In this document: in pieces, positions 41,236-51,122 of the stretch | How positions within the stretch are numbered: the stretch's first letter is position 1 | Layout: each line of letters starts with the position of its first letter | Origin: Hyphococcus luteus | GTDB taxonomy: Bacteria; Pseudomonadota; Alphaproteobacteria; Caulobacterales; Parvularculaceae | DNA length: 64,000 nucleotides | Assembly: GCF_002943565.1 (NCBI RefSeq) | Contig: NZ_PJCH01000015.1 | Coordinates: 682,001-746,000, forward strand | Reading direction: 5' to 3' | Made by a program: the position numbers and the translations under genes | The notes under the pieces: generated by a model | Database searches by the model: none | What the model saw: only the letters and a program-made list of their open reading frames with translations | What the model was told of the DNA's origin: nothing

Positions 41236-41251
41236 CAGCAATGTTGCGTCG

Positions 41252-42382
41252 CTACTCCGCGGCGACGGACTGTTTGGCTTCTTCCGCCTCGATTTCCGCA
41301 GCGCGTTTTTCGACGAGTTCGACGAGATGGTCGACCAGCTCTGAATTGTCGATGCGGTGATCCACCTCGCCGCCCAGATAGACCATGCCGTGCTCCTTGC
41401 CGGCGCCGCCGCCGGTAAAGCCGATATCGGTCTCGCGCGCCTCGCCCGGCCCGTTGACAACGCAGCCGATCACCGAAAGCGTCATGGGCGTCGTAATATG
41501 GGCCAGCCGCTCCTCAAGGATTTCGACCGTTTCGATGACGTTGAAGCCCTGGCGCGCGCAGGACGGGCAGGAAATCACATTGACGCCGCGATGGCGCAGA
41601 TTGAGCGATTTCAGAATGTCGAACCCGGCCTTCACCTCCTCCACAGGATCGGCCGAAAGCGACACGCGGATCGTGTCGCCAATGCCGGCCCAGAGAAGAT
41701 TGCCGAGCCCGATGGCCGACTTGATGGAGCCGATGCGAAGCCCGCCGGCTTCAGTGACGCCGAGATGCAAAGGGCAGTCGATGGCTTCGGCGAGCGCGTG
41801 ATAGGCGGCGACCGTCAGGAAAACGTCGGAAGCCTTCACGGAAATCTTGAATTCGTGAAAGTCATTGTCCTGAAGAATTTTAGCGTGATCGAGCGCGCTT
41901 TCGACCATCGCCTCAGGGCACGGCTCTCCGTATTTTTCGAGCAGGTCCTTTTCGAGGGAGCCGCCATTGACGCCGATGCGCATGGAGCAGCCGTGGTCTT
42001 TCGCCGCCTGGATTACTTCGCGCACGCGGGTCTCGGCCCCGATATTGCCGGGATTGATGCGCAAGCAGGCCGCGCCCGCTTCGGCCGCTTCGATGCCGCG
42101 CTTATAATGGAAATGGATGTCGGCGATGATCGGGATCGGCGAGCCCTTGACGATCTCTTTCAGCGCCTTGGTCGAATCGACGTCCGGACAGGAAACGCGC
42201 ACCACATCGGCGCCCGCTTCCGCGATCTCGTTGATCTGGCGGATAGTCGCCCCGGCGTCCGAGGTGAGCGTGTTGGTCATGGACTGAACGGCGATGGGCG
42301 CGTCGCCGCCAATGGGCACATCGCCCACCATGATCTGGCGGCATTTGCGGCGTTCGATATCGCGCCAGGGACGTACGGACAT
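41252..42382 (-). CDS. ispG: 4-hydroxy-3-methylbut-2-enyl diphosphate synthase
   Basis: A 376-residue [4Fe-4S] enzyme of the MEP isoprenoid pathway, converting MEcPP to HMBPP. The TIM-barrel N-terminal part starts with [21 protein letters not shown] and contains [13 protein letters not shown]. The cluster cysteines are in [11 protein letters not shown] and [14 protein letters not shown]. The length is typical of alphaproteobacterial IspG. It lies downstream of the RodZ-like gene as in many alphaproteobacteria and has its own terminator. Confidence 0.96.
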   Translation of the reverse strand: MSVRPWRDIERRKCRQIMVGDVPIGGDAPIAVQSMTNTLTSDAGATIRQINEIAEAGADVVRVSCPDVDSTKALKEIVKGSPIPIIADIHFHYKRGIEAAEAGAACLRINPGNIGAETRVREVIQAAKDHGCSMRIGVNGGSLEKDLLEKYGEPCPEAMVESALDHAKILQDNDFHEFKISVKASDVFLTVAAYHALAEAIDCPLHLGVTEAGGLRIGSIKSAIGLGNLLWAGIGDTIRVSLSADPVEEVKAGFDILKSLNLRHRGVNVISCPSCARQGFNVIETVEILEERLAHITTPMTLSVIGCVVNGPGEARETDIGFTGGGAGKEHGMVYLGGEVDHRIDNSELVDHLVELVEKRAAEIEAEEAKQSVAAE

Positions 42383-42563
42383 GGGGGGGCGCCTTTACCT
42401 TTAAAAACGGGCCTTTAAACCCGGGGTTCGCACCGCCAAGATTGCGTTCTCATTGGCGAAGTCAAGTCCCCGTCCCGGCCCCGGCTTTCAAAGCCCGGAA
42501 AAAGGCGTTTCCGGGGGCGCGGCAAAGCTCACTGAGCGCGCCTGAAGGCTTGAGTGCGGCCGC

Positions 42564-43373
42564 TTACGGGCGCTCGAAGCGGAAGGTCTCAACCCGGTCA
42601 TAAGCGGGCTTGGCGGCGCCGTCGACCGTTTTCGGCTCGAACCGCCAGCGGCGCAGCGCATTGAGGGCGGCTGCATCGAAACAGTCATTGGTCGACCCGG
42701 TGACGCGCTCGCCGGCGACCCGCCCCGTGGCGGTCACCGTGAAAGCCACCGTGACGGTTTCGCTTGCGCGGGCGGCGGGGGCGCAACTGAACGGATAGAC
42801 CGGCTCGACGCGCTCGGCGACGCGCGGGTCGACGACGACGCCTGGCGCCGGCTCGGGCGCGGGCGTTTCGATCACCGGCGCGGCCCCCGCCGCCTCTTCG
42901 CCAAGCGGCGTCACCTTGGCGGTCAGCGTGATCTGCCAGGCGCACCAGATGATGAAGGCGATGATCGCGATGAACACCGTCAACGACATGTCGCGGCCTT
43001 CAGCGTCGGCGGCGTCCTCTGCGGCGCGAAACTTTTCCGCCTCCACCGGCTGCGGCGCCTCATAGCCCGCATCGAATTTGAACTGCTCGACAACCGGACG
43101 CGGATCGAGCTCAAGGAACTCCGCATAGGTGCGCACGAAACCGAGCGCATAGGGGCGCGCCGGCAGCGCGGCGCCGTCCACGGCCTCGATCGCGGCGAGA
43201 TGGTTTTCACGGATATGCGTGCGGCCGGCGGCCTCGCTCAAACTGACGCCGCGGCTTTCGCGGATGGCGGCGAGACGCGCGCCCACATGCTCGAATTCTC
43301 CGGCGTCAGCAGCAAGACGCGCCCGCGCATCCGCCATATCGACTATTTCCGCTGACCCATTCGCCGTCGCCAC
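42564..43373 (-). CDS. RodZ-like HTH membrane protein fused to a TonB C-terminal domain
   Basis: Residues ~30-100 form a RodZ-type helix-turn-helix (LAAIRESRGVSLSEAAGRTHI ... YALGFVRTYAEFLELDP). After an acidic linker one helix spans the membrane (LTVFIAIIAFIIWCAWQITL). A Pro/Glu-rich periplasmic linker leads to a TonB/TolA C-terminal domain (VTVAFTVTATGRVAGERV, DAAALNALRRWRFEPK). RodZ normally ends in a DUF4115 beta domain, so this replacement is unusual. Position beside ispG supports a RodZ origin (cell shape, MreB anchoring). The GTG at 43373 has GGAAGG upstream and gives 269 residues; an ATG at 43412 would add 13 but lacks a ribosome site. Confidence 0.85.
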   Translation of the reverse strand: MATANGSAEIVDMADARARLAADAGEFEHVGARLAAIRESRGVSLSEAAGRTHIRENHLAAIEAVDGAALPARPYALGFVRTYAEFLELDPRPVVEQFKFDAGYEAPQPVEAEKFRAAEDAADAEGRDMSLTVFIAIIAFIIWCAWQITLTAKVTPLGEEAAGAAPVIETPAPEPAPGVVVDPRVAERVEPVYPFSCAPAARASETVTVAFTVTATGRVAGERVTGSTNDCFDAAALNALRRWRFEPKTVDGAAKPAYDRVETFRFERP

Positions 43374-43487
43374 GCTACGCCCTTCCGTTTCACATCCGGC
43401 GCTTTGCAGCATACTATAAAGCGGCGCCGGAACGCACCCTGTCGATGAAAGACCGTCTTTTTAAAACAGCAAGCGTTAACCCGCGCT

Positions 43488-45779
43488 TTATTCAAGGGCG
43501 GCGCCCGAATCTTTCAGGAATTGCGCGAAAGCCGGGCGCAGGGTGACCTCGGGCGCGTGGAGATGCGCCTCGAGCCAGTCGCTGACGGCCTTCGCCTCCA
43601 GCGACCGCACCAGGCGGCGGAACGGCCCCACAAAGGCCGCCGGCAGCGAGAACTGGCGCACGCCGACGCCGACCAGCGCCGCGGCGGTGATGGGATCGGC
43701 CGTCTGCTCGCCGCAATAGGACAAAGGCGTCCCGGTCCGGGACACTTTTTCGACCGTGTTTTTCAAAAAGCTCAAAAAGCCCGGGTTCATGGGGTCATAG
43801 CGGCGCTGCACCCGCTCCGAATCGCGGTCCGCCGCGAAATAGAACTGGGCGAGGTCGTTGCCGCCGACCGACAGGAAATCGACTTTCTGCGCGATCAGAT
43901 CCGCGCGCCAGGCCGAGGCCGGGGTTTCGATCATCGCGCCGATCTTGATGTCCGCCGGCAGCGCCTTGTCGCGGCGCCTGGCGCGGTCGATTTCGCGATC
44001 GAGCAAATCCCGGATGTCGTCGATCTCGCCCGGCAAGGTCACGAAGGGAAACATCACCCACAATGTGCGCTCGGCGGCGGCGGAAAGCAGCGCGCGCATT
44101 TGCGGGCGGATCATGCCCGGCCGGTCCACCGCCATGCGCACGCCGCGCCAGCCCATGGCCGGATTGATTTCATTGCCGTGATCCATATAGGGCGCGGTCT
44201 TGTCGCCGCCGATATCGGCGGTGCGGAACACAACCGGCTTGCCGTCGGCGAGATCGAGCGCCTCGCGGTAAAGCGTTTCCTGGGTGGCGACGCTCGGCAA
44301 TTGCGACCCGATGAGGAATTGAAGCTCGGTGCGGAACAAGCCGACCCCGGCGGCGCCGGTCTGCTCCAGGAACGGCATGTCGAGCGCCAGCCCCGCATTC
44401 ATCAAGATCTCCACCGCGACGCCGTCCTTGCTGACGGACGCCAGGGATTTTTCGCTTTCATAGCTCGCTTCGAGCTCCTGATAGCGCGATTTCTTGGTGC
44501 GGTAGGAGTCGAGAACATCCGCAGTCGGACGAACATAGATTTCGCCGGCGTCGCCGTCGACAATCGTCTGGTCGCCGTCTTCGGTCAGCTCCATGGCCTC
44601 GGGCGCGCCGGTGACCATGGGAATTTTCAGCGCGCGCGCGACAATGGCGACATGCGAGGTCGCGGACACTTCACCGAGAACGAGGCCTTTGAGGCGCTTG
44701 CGGTCATATTCGAGGAGCTCCGCCGGCCCCATGGTGCGCGCGATCAAGATCGTCTCGTCGTAAAGCGCGCGCTTGCCGATATTCTTGTCGCCGGCGAGAT
44801 GGCGCAACAGCCGGTTCGAGAGATCGTCGAGATCGTGCAGGCGCTCGCGCAGATAAGGATCGCGCGACTGCGACAGGCGCGCGCGGTTTTCCGCCTTCAC
44901 CTGCTCCACCGCCGATTCCGCGGTCAGCCCCGAAAAGACGGCGGCGCGCAGCCGGTCTTTCCAGCCGCGGTCGTAAGCGAACAGGCGGTATGTCTCCAGC
45001 ACCTCGCGCGAGACGCCGCTGAGCGAGGAATTGTCGGCCAGCATGTCGTCGACCGACTGGCGCAGGTCGGTGAGGCCTTCTTCCAGGCGCGCCGCGTCCC
45101 CGGCGGGATCCTTGGCGAACACTTTGTGCTTCGGGGCCGGCGGCTGCAGGAAGACTGCCTTGCCGATGGCGACGCCCGAGACGATGCCGAAGCCTTTCAG
45201 CTTCTCCGGCCGGTGGAGCATCGCGCCCACCGCTTCGGTTTCCTCCTGGCTGAGGAGTTCGCCCGAGGCGGCGATTTCGGCGAGCAGCGTCGCCACCGCC
45301 TGCACCGCCTCGATTTCTTCATGGGTGTATTCGCGCGGCGCCTTGTTCTGGACGACGAGCACGCCGAGCGTTTTCCCTGAGCGGATGAGCGGCACGCCGA
45401 GGAAGGACTGCAAGGGGTCCTCGCCCGTCTCCGGCCGGTAGGAGAAGGCCGGATGTTTCGGCGCGTTCGACGTGACGAGCGGCGTATGGCGCTGGGCGAC
45501 GGCGCCCACGAGGCCTTCGCCCCATTGCATACGGGTTATGTGCACGGCCTGAGGATTGAGGCCTTCCGTCGAATAAAGCTCGAGCAGATCGTCCGGGCGG
45601 CGCAGATAGATCGAACAGACATCCGCGACCACATGGCTGGCGATGACCTTCGTCAGGACGTCAAGACGCTCCTGCGCGCTCGAATCGAGCGCGACAGCGT
45701 CGCGCATGCGCTTCAAGAGCACAGTGATGCCCTGTTCGCCGTGACCGCCATGCGGCGGGCGTGTGTTTTCAATGCTCAT
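43488..45779 (-). CDS. ptsP: PtsP, enzyme I of the nitrogen phosphotransferase system
   Basis: A 763-residue phosphoenolpyruvate-protein phosphotransferase. An N-terminal GAF domain (~15-165) marks EI-Ntr and can sense glutamine/2-oxoglutarate in relatives. EI domains follow: phospho-His in ATSHVAIVARAL, PEP-binding barrel with GVGLFRTELQFL, VMFPFVTLPGEI, SVGGNDLAQFYFAADR and the active Cys in SYCGEQTADP. It phosphorylates NPr in the regulatory PTS-Ntr; no NPr or EIIA gene is in the window. ATG 45779 was chosen. It is 10 bp after lysC, an alphaproteobacterial arrangement. Confidence 0.94.
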   Translation of the reverse strand: MSIENTRPPHGGHGEQGITVLLKRMRDAVALDSSAQERLDVLTKVIASHVVADVCSIYLRRPDDLLELYSTEGLNPQAVHITRMQWGEGLVGAVAQRHTPLVTSNAPKHPAFSYRPETGEDPLQSFLGVPLIRSGKTLGVLVVQNKAPREYTHEEIEAVQAVATLLAEIAASGELLSQEETEAVGAMLHRPEKLKGFGIVSGVAIGKAVFLQPPAPKHKVFAKDPAGDAARLEEGLTDLRQSVDDMLADNSSLSGVSREVLETYRLFAYDRGWKDRLRAAVFSGLTAESAVEQVKAENRARLSQSRDPYLRERLHDLDDLSNRLLRHLAGDKNIGKRALYDETILIARTMGPAELLEYDRKRLKGLVLGEVSATSHVAIVARALKIPMVTGAPEAMELTEDGDQTIVDGDAGEIYVRPTADVLDSYRTKKSRYQELEASYESEKSLASVSKDGVAVEILMNAGLALDMPFLEQTGAAGVGLFRTELQFLIGSQLPSVATQETLYREALDLADGKPVVFRTADIGGDKTAPYMDHGNEINPAMGWRGVRMAVDRPGMIRPQMRALLSAAAERTLWVMFPFVTLPGEIDDIRDLLDREIDRARRRDKALPADIKIGAMIETPASAWRADLIAQKVDFLSVGGNDLAQFYFAADRDSERVQRRYDPMNPGFLSFLKNTVEKVSRTGTPLSYCGEQTADPITAAALVGVGVRQFSLPAAFVGPFRRLVRSLEAKAVSDWLEAHLHAPEVTLRPAFAQFLKDSGAALE

Positions 45780-45789
45780 CGCGGCCTTT

Positions 45790-47055
45790 TCAGCTTCGCG
45801 CGGCCTGGCCGAGGTCGTCCAGACCGTAGGCGTCGTGCAGGGCGCGCACCGCATATTCGGCGGCGTCCGCATTAATCAGCACACTGATTTTAATCTCAGA
45901 TGTGGAGATATTCTGGATGTTGATGCCTTTTTCCGCAAGGGTCCGGAACATGGTCGCCGCAACGCCCGCATGACTGCGCATGCCGAGGCCGATGACCGAA
46001 ACCTTCGCCACATTGCGGTCGGATTGCAATGCTTTAAAGCCGATATTCTGCTGCTCGTCGGAAAGCACTTTCATCGCCTGATCGAGATCGCCTTCTTTGG
46101 TCGTGAAAGAGATGTTGGCGAAGCCCTGATTGCGCGAGGGGCTCTGCACGATCATGTCGATATTGATGTTCGCCGCAGCGAGCGCGATGAAAATCCCTGC
46201 GGCCCTGCCCGGCTCGTCCGGCACCGAGAGAATGGTGACGCTGGCCTCGTTAAAATCGGGCGTGACGGTCGTGACGATGTTTTCTTCCACAATATCATCC
46301 TCATCGCAGATGAGCGTGCCGGGACCCGGCGCGTCGGGGGGATCGAAGCTCGAAAGGACGCGCACGGGCACTTTATAGCGCATGGCGAGCTCAACCGAAC
46401 GGGTCTGCAACACTTTGGCGCCGAGAGACGCCATTTCCAGCATTTCCTCAAAGGAAATTTTTCCAATGCGCCGCGCCTGTTTGGTGAGGCGCGGGTCGGT
46501 CGTGTAGACGCCGTCGACATCGGTGTAGATGTCGCAGCGCTCGGCGCCGACAGCGGCGGCGAGGGCGACGGCCGACGTGTCGGAGCCGCCGCGGCCCAGC
46601 GTGGCGATGCGCTTGTCGGGGGCGACGCCCTGAAAGCCGGCGCAAACCGCAATCTCGCCATTGTCGATGGCTTCGCCGAGCGCGCCGCCGTCAATGTCGG
46701 CGATGCGCGCCTTGCCATGCGCCATGTCGGTGTTCAAGGGGATCTGCCAGCCGAGCCAGGAGCGCGCGCGGTAGCCGAGATTTTGCATGACAAGCGCCAG
46801 AAGGCCCGACGTCACCTGTTCGCCGGAGGCGACCACGGCGTCATATTCCACATCCCGGGCGTCAAGCGCCGGCGCCGGCTCCCCCGCCTCCTGACACAGG
46901 CTGACAAGGCGGTTGGTTTCGCCGGCCATGGCCGAGACCACCACCGCCACGGAATGCCCCGCATCGACTTCGCGGCGCACAATAGCGGCCACCGCGCGAA
47001 TGCGGTCGAGATTGGCGACCGACGTGCCGCCGAATTTCATTACGATACGAGCCAT
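45790..47055 (-). CDS. lysC: Aspartate kinase
   Basis: A 421-residue aspartokinase that phosphorylates aspartate for Lys, Thr, Met and diaminopimelate synthesis. The kinase domain begins [14 protein letters not shown] and includes [15 protein letters not shown] and [16 protein letters not shown]. Two C-terminal ACT domains (~265-421) show the regulatory loops [12 protein letters not shown] and [18 protein letters not shown], so feedback inhibition by lysine and/or threonine is expected. Monofunctional, with no homoserine dehydrogenase part. The ATG at 47055 gives the standard N-terminus. It is divergent from ubiG across 113 bp. Confidence 0.95.
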   Translation of the reverse strand: MARIVMKFGGTSVANLDRIRAVAAIVRREVDAGHSVAVVVSAMAGETNRLVSLCQEAGEPAPALDARDVEYDAVVASGEQVTSGLLALVMQNLGYRARSWLGWQIPLNTDMAHGKARIADIDGGALGEAIDNGEIAVCAGFQGVAPDKRIATLGRGGSDTSAVALAAAVGAERCDIYTDVDGVYTTDPRLTKQARRIGKISFEEMLEMASLGAKVLQTRSVELAMRYKVPVRVLSSFDPPDAPGPGTLICDEDDIVEENIVTTVTPDFNEASVTILSVPDEPGRAAGIFIALAAANINIDMIVQSPSRNQGFANISFTTKEGDLDQAMKVLSDEQQNIGFKALQSDRNVAKVSVIGLGMRSHAGVAATMFRTLAEKGINIQNISTSEIKISVLINADAAEYAVRALHDAYGLDDLGQAARS

Positions 47056-47168
47056 GGAATGCTGCGCCTGCGAAGACTTGACCTCTTGCCCCCGCCTGCC
47101 GGAGACCTCAAATGGACGCGTATCTCTAGAAAGCGGCGCGGGCCGACGCAAGCAAGGAAATATTGAAA

Positions 47169-47954
47169 ATGGCGCAATCCGAATTAACCAGCGCCGATCC
47201 TGCCGCACGATCCCCCTCAGGCAGAACAACAATCGACCCTGACGAGGTCAGAAAGTTCTCGGCGATCGCCGATGAATGGTGGGATCCCTTCGGCAAGTTC
47301 AAGCCGCTGCACAAATTCAATCCCATCCGGCTCGCTTATATCCGCGACGGCGCCTGCGCCCATTTCGGCCGCGACCGGCGCGCAACCGCGCCGCTGGAAG
47401 GGCTCTCGCTGCTCGACATCGGCTGCGGCGGCGGGCTCGTGGCCGAGCCCATGCGTCGTCTCGGCGCCGCGGTCACCGCCATCGACGCCTCGGAGCGCAA
47501 CATCAAGACCGCCATGGCCCACGCCGAGCCGTTAGGGCTCGACATCGATTACCGCGCGACGACCGTCGAAAACCTCGTGGAGGAAAACGCCGGCCCCTTC
47601 GACATCGTGCTCAATCTCGAAGTCGTCGAACATGTCGCTGATGTGGATGTTTTTCTCGAAACCTCCGCAAACCTGATCAAGCCCGGCGGCATGACGGTGA
47701 TGGCGACCATCAACCGGACCTTGAAGGCGCTGGCGCTCGCCAAGATCGGCGCGGAATATGTTTTGCGCTGGCTGCCCGCCGGCACGCACGATCCGCGCAA
47801 ATTCGTCAAACCCGAAGAAGCGAAATCGGCGCTGACCCGCGCCGGCCTTTCCGTAACGGCCGAAGCCGGCGTCAGCTACAATCCGCTGATGGACATCTGG
47901 CGCATCAGCGACGACACCGACGTCAATTACATGCTGACGGCGCTGAAAGGCTGA
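47169..47954 (+). CDS. ubiG: Ubiquinone biosynthesis O-methyltransferase UbiG
   Basis: A 261-residue SAM-dependent methyltransferase acting on the ring hydroxyls in ubiquinone synthesis. The N-terminal [30 protein letters not shown] is the UbiG hallmark, [19 protein letters not shown] is SAM motif [11 protein letters not shown] is motif post-I/II and [20 protein letters not shown] is the family-specific C-terminal segment. ATG 47169 has AAGGAA upstream. It stands alone, followed by a palindromic repeat. Confidence 0.95.
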   Translation: MAQSELTSADPAARSPSGRTTIDPDEVRKFSAIADEWWDPFGKFKPLHKFNPIRLAYIRDGACAHFGRDRRATAPLEGLSLLDIGCGGGLVAEPMRRLGAAVTAIDASERNIKTAMAHAEPLGLDIDYRATTVENLVEENAGPFDIVLNLEVVEHVADVDVFLETSANLIKPGGMTVMATINRTLKALALAKIGAEYVLRWLPAGTHDPRKFVKPEEAKSALTRAGLSVTAEAGVSYNPLMDIWRISDDTDVNYMLTALKG

Positions 47955-47991
47955 GCCTATCCGGCTCCACGCTTGCAGCATCCTTCCGACG

Positions 47992-48086
47992 CGCCTCGTC
48001 CTTCGAGACGCAAAAATCCTTCATCCTGAGGAGCGGCGAAGCCGCGTCTCGAAGGGCGAAGGATTTTTGCTCCTCAGGATGAAGCG
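47992..48086. repeat. Palindromic intergenic repeat, copy A
   Basis: The arms CTTCATCCTGAGGAGC (48019-48034) and GCTCCTCAGGATGAAG (48069-48084) are perfectly complementary. Further pairing comes from CCTTCGAGACGC and GCGTCTCGAAGG. This is the well-known alphaproteobacterial CTTCATCCTGAGG-type repeat. It can act as a terminator for ubiG. Confidence 0.85.
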
Positions 48087-48111
48087 CTAGCGGATCGCGA
48101 ACAAGAAGCGC

Positions 48112-48651
48112 CTAATCTTCCATTTTCTTCGTATAAAGACCGTCGAAAACGGTCTTCCAGCTTTCGCCGTCATCCTCCGACTGCTCCCAGAGCTGGCGCA
48201 CGGCGCCGTCGTCATTCGCCGTCCAGGTGATGCGGTTGATTTTATCGCCGTCGACAAGACCTTCATCCGACATCACCATGGCGCCGGTCTCGTCGAGCCC
48301 GCCGGCGAGATAGAGCGGCGCGCCCTGGTTCGACATCCATGTCTGGCGCCACTCGCCGGCGGTCTTGTCATAAAAATTGAGGCTCATGCCGGAATAGCCG
48401 CCCGCTTCATATTCTTCGAGCACGACGCAGCCGCCATGTTGCGCAGAGATGCGGTTGACGGCGACCGGCTTGTCCTGGCCCGCCGGGGTGACGTCCCATT
48501 CGCCGAGCCAGAAATCGAACTGGCGATATTCCTCCGTGGAACACGGAGTGGGTTTTGGGGCGGGTTCGGGCGCGGTTTGGTCCTGCGCGGCGGCGCTGGC
48601 GGAAACGGCGATGACCATGACGGACGCAAAAGCGGCGCAGGCTGTTTTCAT
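48112..48651 (-). CDS. Exported DUF1579-like protein
   Basis: A 179-residue secreted protein with a signal peptide (MKTACAAFASVMVIAVSASAAA). The FDFWLGEWDVTPAG segment with two Trp and the beta-rich remainder (LEEYEAGGYSGMSLNFYDK, WRQTWMSNQGAPLYLAGGL, WTANDDGAVRQLWEQS) match DUF1579-like lipocalin/FABP-like barrels. The ligand and role are unknown. The ATG has a usable GGGAGC site. It is a single gene, followed by the palindromic repeat. Confidence 0.8.
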   Translation of the reverse strand: MKTACAAFASVMVIAVSASAAAQDQTAPEPAPKPTPCSTEEYRQFDFWLGEWDVTPAGQDKPVAVNRISAQHGGCVVLEEYEAGGYSGMSLNFYDKTAGEWRQTWMSNQGAPLYLAGGLDETGAMVMSDEGLVDGDKINRITWTANDDGAVRQLWEQSEDDGESWKTVFDGLYTKKMED

Positions 48652-48762
48652 GGGGAGCTCCCTTTTAAAACCTCGCCTCTTTCATACCACCTGGCGGACG
48701 GTTATCAGGCCGCGCCGCGAAAATACGCAATTCCGGCCACTCCCCTATTGCGAAAGCCGGTT

Positions 48763-50508
48763 TTAACGGCCGGCGGCCGATATGATCGGGGCGAGCGAAG
48801 CCCAATGCTCGTCGATCGCCGCCTTCGCCGCCCGGTAGCCGTCCGTGACGGCGATCTCGTATCTTTTCCAGTCCCGCAGTTCGACGCCCGGCACCGGCGG
48901 CGTGATCATAATGTCGGCCGGGCGCGGCATTTCCAGATGCTCGCGCCGGGCCGTCGCCGAGCGCATGAGAAGAGAGACGATGGGCGGCGCGTCGGAAAAG
49001 CCGTTGCTGGCAATCCAGGAGAAGAAGCCCGGCGGATCGCGGAACGCCTCGATATCGATGACGCCTTCGCGGGCGACGTCGACGCCGATGGTGAGGCCGC
49101 GATGCAAGGTGGTCATGATGTCCGTCGGGAAGTTATTGACCACGGCGCCGTCGACGAGGAGCGCATGATCGTCGATCACCGGCGGCAGAATGCCCGGCAG
49201 GGCGATCGATGCGCGCAGCGCCGTGCGCAGCCGACCGCGATTGTGCACGCGCACCGCGCCATTGACGATGTCGGACGACACGCAAAAGAACGGCACGGAC
49301 AAATTCTCGATCAGCGTGTCGTCGAAATTGCGCTTGAGCCGCTCCTCGACGCGCCCGCCCCGGGTCAGCGCCACCACCGGCAGCACATGATCGCCGAGGG
49401 GATTTGACGCGACGAACGCGTCGCGGATGCGGGTCTCCATATCCTCCTGGGACCAGCCCATGGCGACGCAGGCCGCCACCACCGCCCCCATGGAGGCGCC
49501 GCAGATGAAATCGATGGGCACGCCGGCCTCGCGCATCGCCTTCACGGCGCCGATATGCGCATAGGCGCGCGCGCCGCCGCCGGAAAGCACAAGCCCCACC
49601 GACTTGCCGGAAATGATCCGCGCCAGCCGGTCGACGCAGGCGCTGTCGCGAATATTGACGACGCGCACGGCGCCGACCGCCTCCATCCATTCCGCCGTCC
49701 TGCCGCTATGGGCGCCCTCATGGAGGAGGACGAGATCCACAAGGCGAAACTTGCGCGCCCGGGCGCCGGCGTCGGAGGTGAGCGGAAAGGGCTTCGACGG
49801 CCGGCTGTCGCGCCGCGCCAGGACGAGAAACCGGTCCGCATGGCGCAAGACGAAACGATACCAAGGGCTTTGATCGACCCGCGCCGCCAGCAACACCACG
49901 TCGTGCGCGTTTTCGGTAAGATCGAATTCGCTGGTTTCGGGCGGCTCGCTATTACAGCCAAGCCAGGTGGCGTTGACCTTATAAGCGGCGACGCGATGCG
50001 CCAGCTCTTTCACCCGCGCATCCACATCGATCGACGGCGAGGTTGCGATGACGGCGAAAATCCGCGGCGCCGATTGCTGGAAACTCGTCTGCGGACGGCG
50101 GGCCCGGGTCAGGACGATGCGCGCCAGCGCCGCGGCGAAATCGCCATGCTCGCGGATGAGATGATCGACGCTGTCGCGCGGAATGGACAAGAGCTCGGTG
50201 TCGCGCAGGGCGTAAACGCTCGCCGAATGCGGCTCGCCGGAGAGAATCGACATTTCGCCCACCGGTTCGCCGGCGCGGATATAGCCGACGACCTCGTCAT
50301 CGGCGCCCTCCGGGCTTTCGCGCACGACGATCAGCCGGCCTGTGAGATTGATGTGAAGCGCGTCGGAAGGAGCGCCTTGCGAGAACACTTCCCAGCCGCC
50401 CGCCAGCGACTGCCAGGTGCTCGCATCGGCGATAGCGTCCAGCGTTTCCGCGCCAAGACCGGCGAAGAAGGGAAGATTGCGAAGGCGTGCGCGGACGGCG
50501 TCCATCAT
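48763..50508 (-). CDS. Patatin-like phospholipase with cyclic-nucleotide-binding domain
   Basis: A 581-residue NTE-like enzyme. Residues ~5-125 are a cNMP-binding domain (FSQGAPSDALHINLTGRLIVV, GEPVGEMSILSGEPHSASV). A middle Rossmann-like region (~130-290) follows, and the patatin domain (~295-470) has GGGARAYAHIGAV (oxyanion), GASMG (nucleophile Ser) and DGAVVNN (catalytic Asp). It should hydrolyse phospho- or lysophospholipids under nucleotide control, as proposed for eukaryotic NTE. No membrane helix. ATG 50508 was used, with ATG 50505 next to it; a longer frame reaches into a palindromic repeat and is unlikely. Confidence 0.92.
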   Translation of the reverse strand: MMDAVRARLRNLPFFAGLGAETLDAIADASTWQSLAGGWEVFSQGAPSDALHINLTGRLIVVRESPEGADDEVVGYIRAGEPVGEMSILSGEPHSASVYALRDTELLSIPRDSVDHLIREHGDFAAALARIVLTRARRPQTSFQQSAPRIFAVIATSPSIDVDARVKELAHRVAAYKVNATWLGCNSEPPETSEFDLTENAHDVVLLAARVDQSPWYRFVLRHADRFLVLARRDSRPSKPFPLTSDAGARARKFRLVDLVLLHEGAHSGRTAEWMEAVGAVRVVNIRDSACVDRLARIISGKSVGLVLSGGGARAYAHIGAVKAMREAGVPIDFICGASMGAVVAACVAMGWSQEDMETRIRDAFVASNPLGDHVLPVVALTRGGRVEERLKRNFDDTLIENLSVPFFCVSSDIVNGAVRVHNRGRLRTALRASIALPGILPPVIDDHALLVDGAVVNNFPTDIMTTLHRGLTIGVDVAREGVIDIEAFRDPPGFFSWIASNGFSDAPPIVSLLMRSATARREHLEMPRPADIMITPPVPGVELRDWKRYEIAVTDGYRAAKAAIDEHWASLAPIISAAGR

Positions 50509-50582
50509 GCGCGCAATCACTAGCCGGATTTGAAACGCCGCGCCAGCGGACGCGAAGACGCGTCCGGAGCGCCGGGTGAAAA

Positions 50583-50620
50583 AGTGGGAACCGGTTTTTC
50601 GCAAAACCGGCGCGACCACT
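50583..50620. repeat. Palindromic intergenic repeat of the AGTGG...CCGGTTTT type
   Basis: AGTGG-GAA-CCGGTTTT-TCGC-AAAACCGG-CGCGA-CCACT folds into a stem with an internal loop. Similar AAGTGGGAACCGGTTTT sequences are common between genes in alphaproteobacteria. Confidence 0.7.
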
Positions 50621-50645
50621 AAAAATTAGAACCGCCAGGCGCGAT

Positions 50646-51122
50646 TCAGTTCAGTTTCTTCTGGGGTTCAGGCGTCTTGGGCTCGCCGGCGGCGTCAGTC
50701 TTCGCCGGCGCGCCGGGCATCGGAGAGACCTCGACGCCCTCCTCGACCAATTCCTTGACCTCCTTGCCGGAGGCTTCCCCGTAAATGCCGCGCTCTTCGG
50801 CCTCGCCGTAATGAATTTTGCGGGCTTCCTCGGGGAATTTCTCGCCCACATAATCGAAATTCTTTTCGACATAGTCGCGGGCGCGGGCGACGGCGCGGGC
50901 CATATCCTGCTGGATGGCGGCGAGCCGCTCTTTGCGGTCGCCCTGAGAGGCGGCGCCTTTACGCCCAATCGCCGGCGCCATCACGGCCTTGCGCACCGCG
51001 CCCGAGCCGCAGCTCGGGCAGTCGAGCAGGCCTTTTTCGGCCTGAACATCGAAATCGGCGCTGTCACGGAACCAGCCTTCGAATTCGTGGTCCGCGTCGC
51101 AAATCAGTCGGTATTTAATCAT
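50646..51122 (-). CDS. DUF1178 family protein
   Basis: A 158-residue cytoplasmic protein. It begins IKYRLICDADHEFEGWFRDSADFD and has a CPSCGS zinc-knuckle-like pair, then KAVMAPAI, a long helix (MARAVARARDYVEKNFDYVGEKFPEEARKIHYGE) and EERGIYGEASGKEVKELVEEGVEV, all DUF1178 features. The function is unknown. Its ATG overlaps the nitrilase stop by 4 bp. The comF-grxC-nitrilase-DUF1178 order is common in alphaproteobacteria. Confidence 0.92.
   Translation of the reverse strand: MIKYRLICDADHEFEGWFRDSADFDVQAEKGLLDCPSCGSGAVRKAVMAPAIGRKGAASQGDRKERLAAIQQDMARAVARARDYVEKNFDYVGEKFPEEARKIHYGEAEERGIYGEASGKEVKELVEEGVEVSPMPGAPAKTDAAGEPKTPEPQKKLN

Noticed and set aside
50509-50619. N-terminal extension of the patatin gene
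   Set aside because: It is open in frame but overlaps a palindromic intergenic repeat and lies before the usual cNMP-domain start; ATG 50508 fits better.
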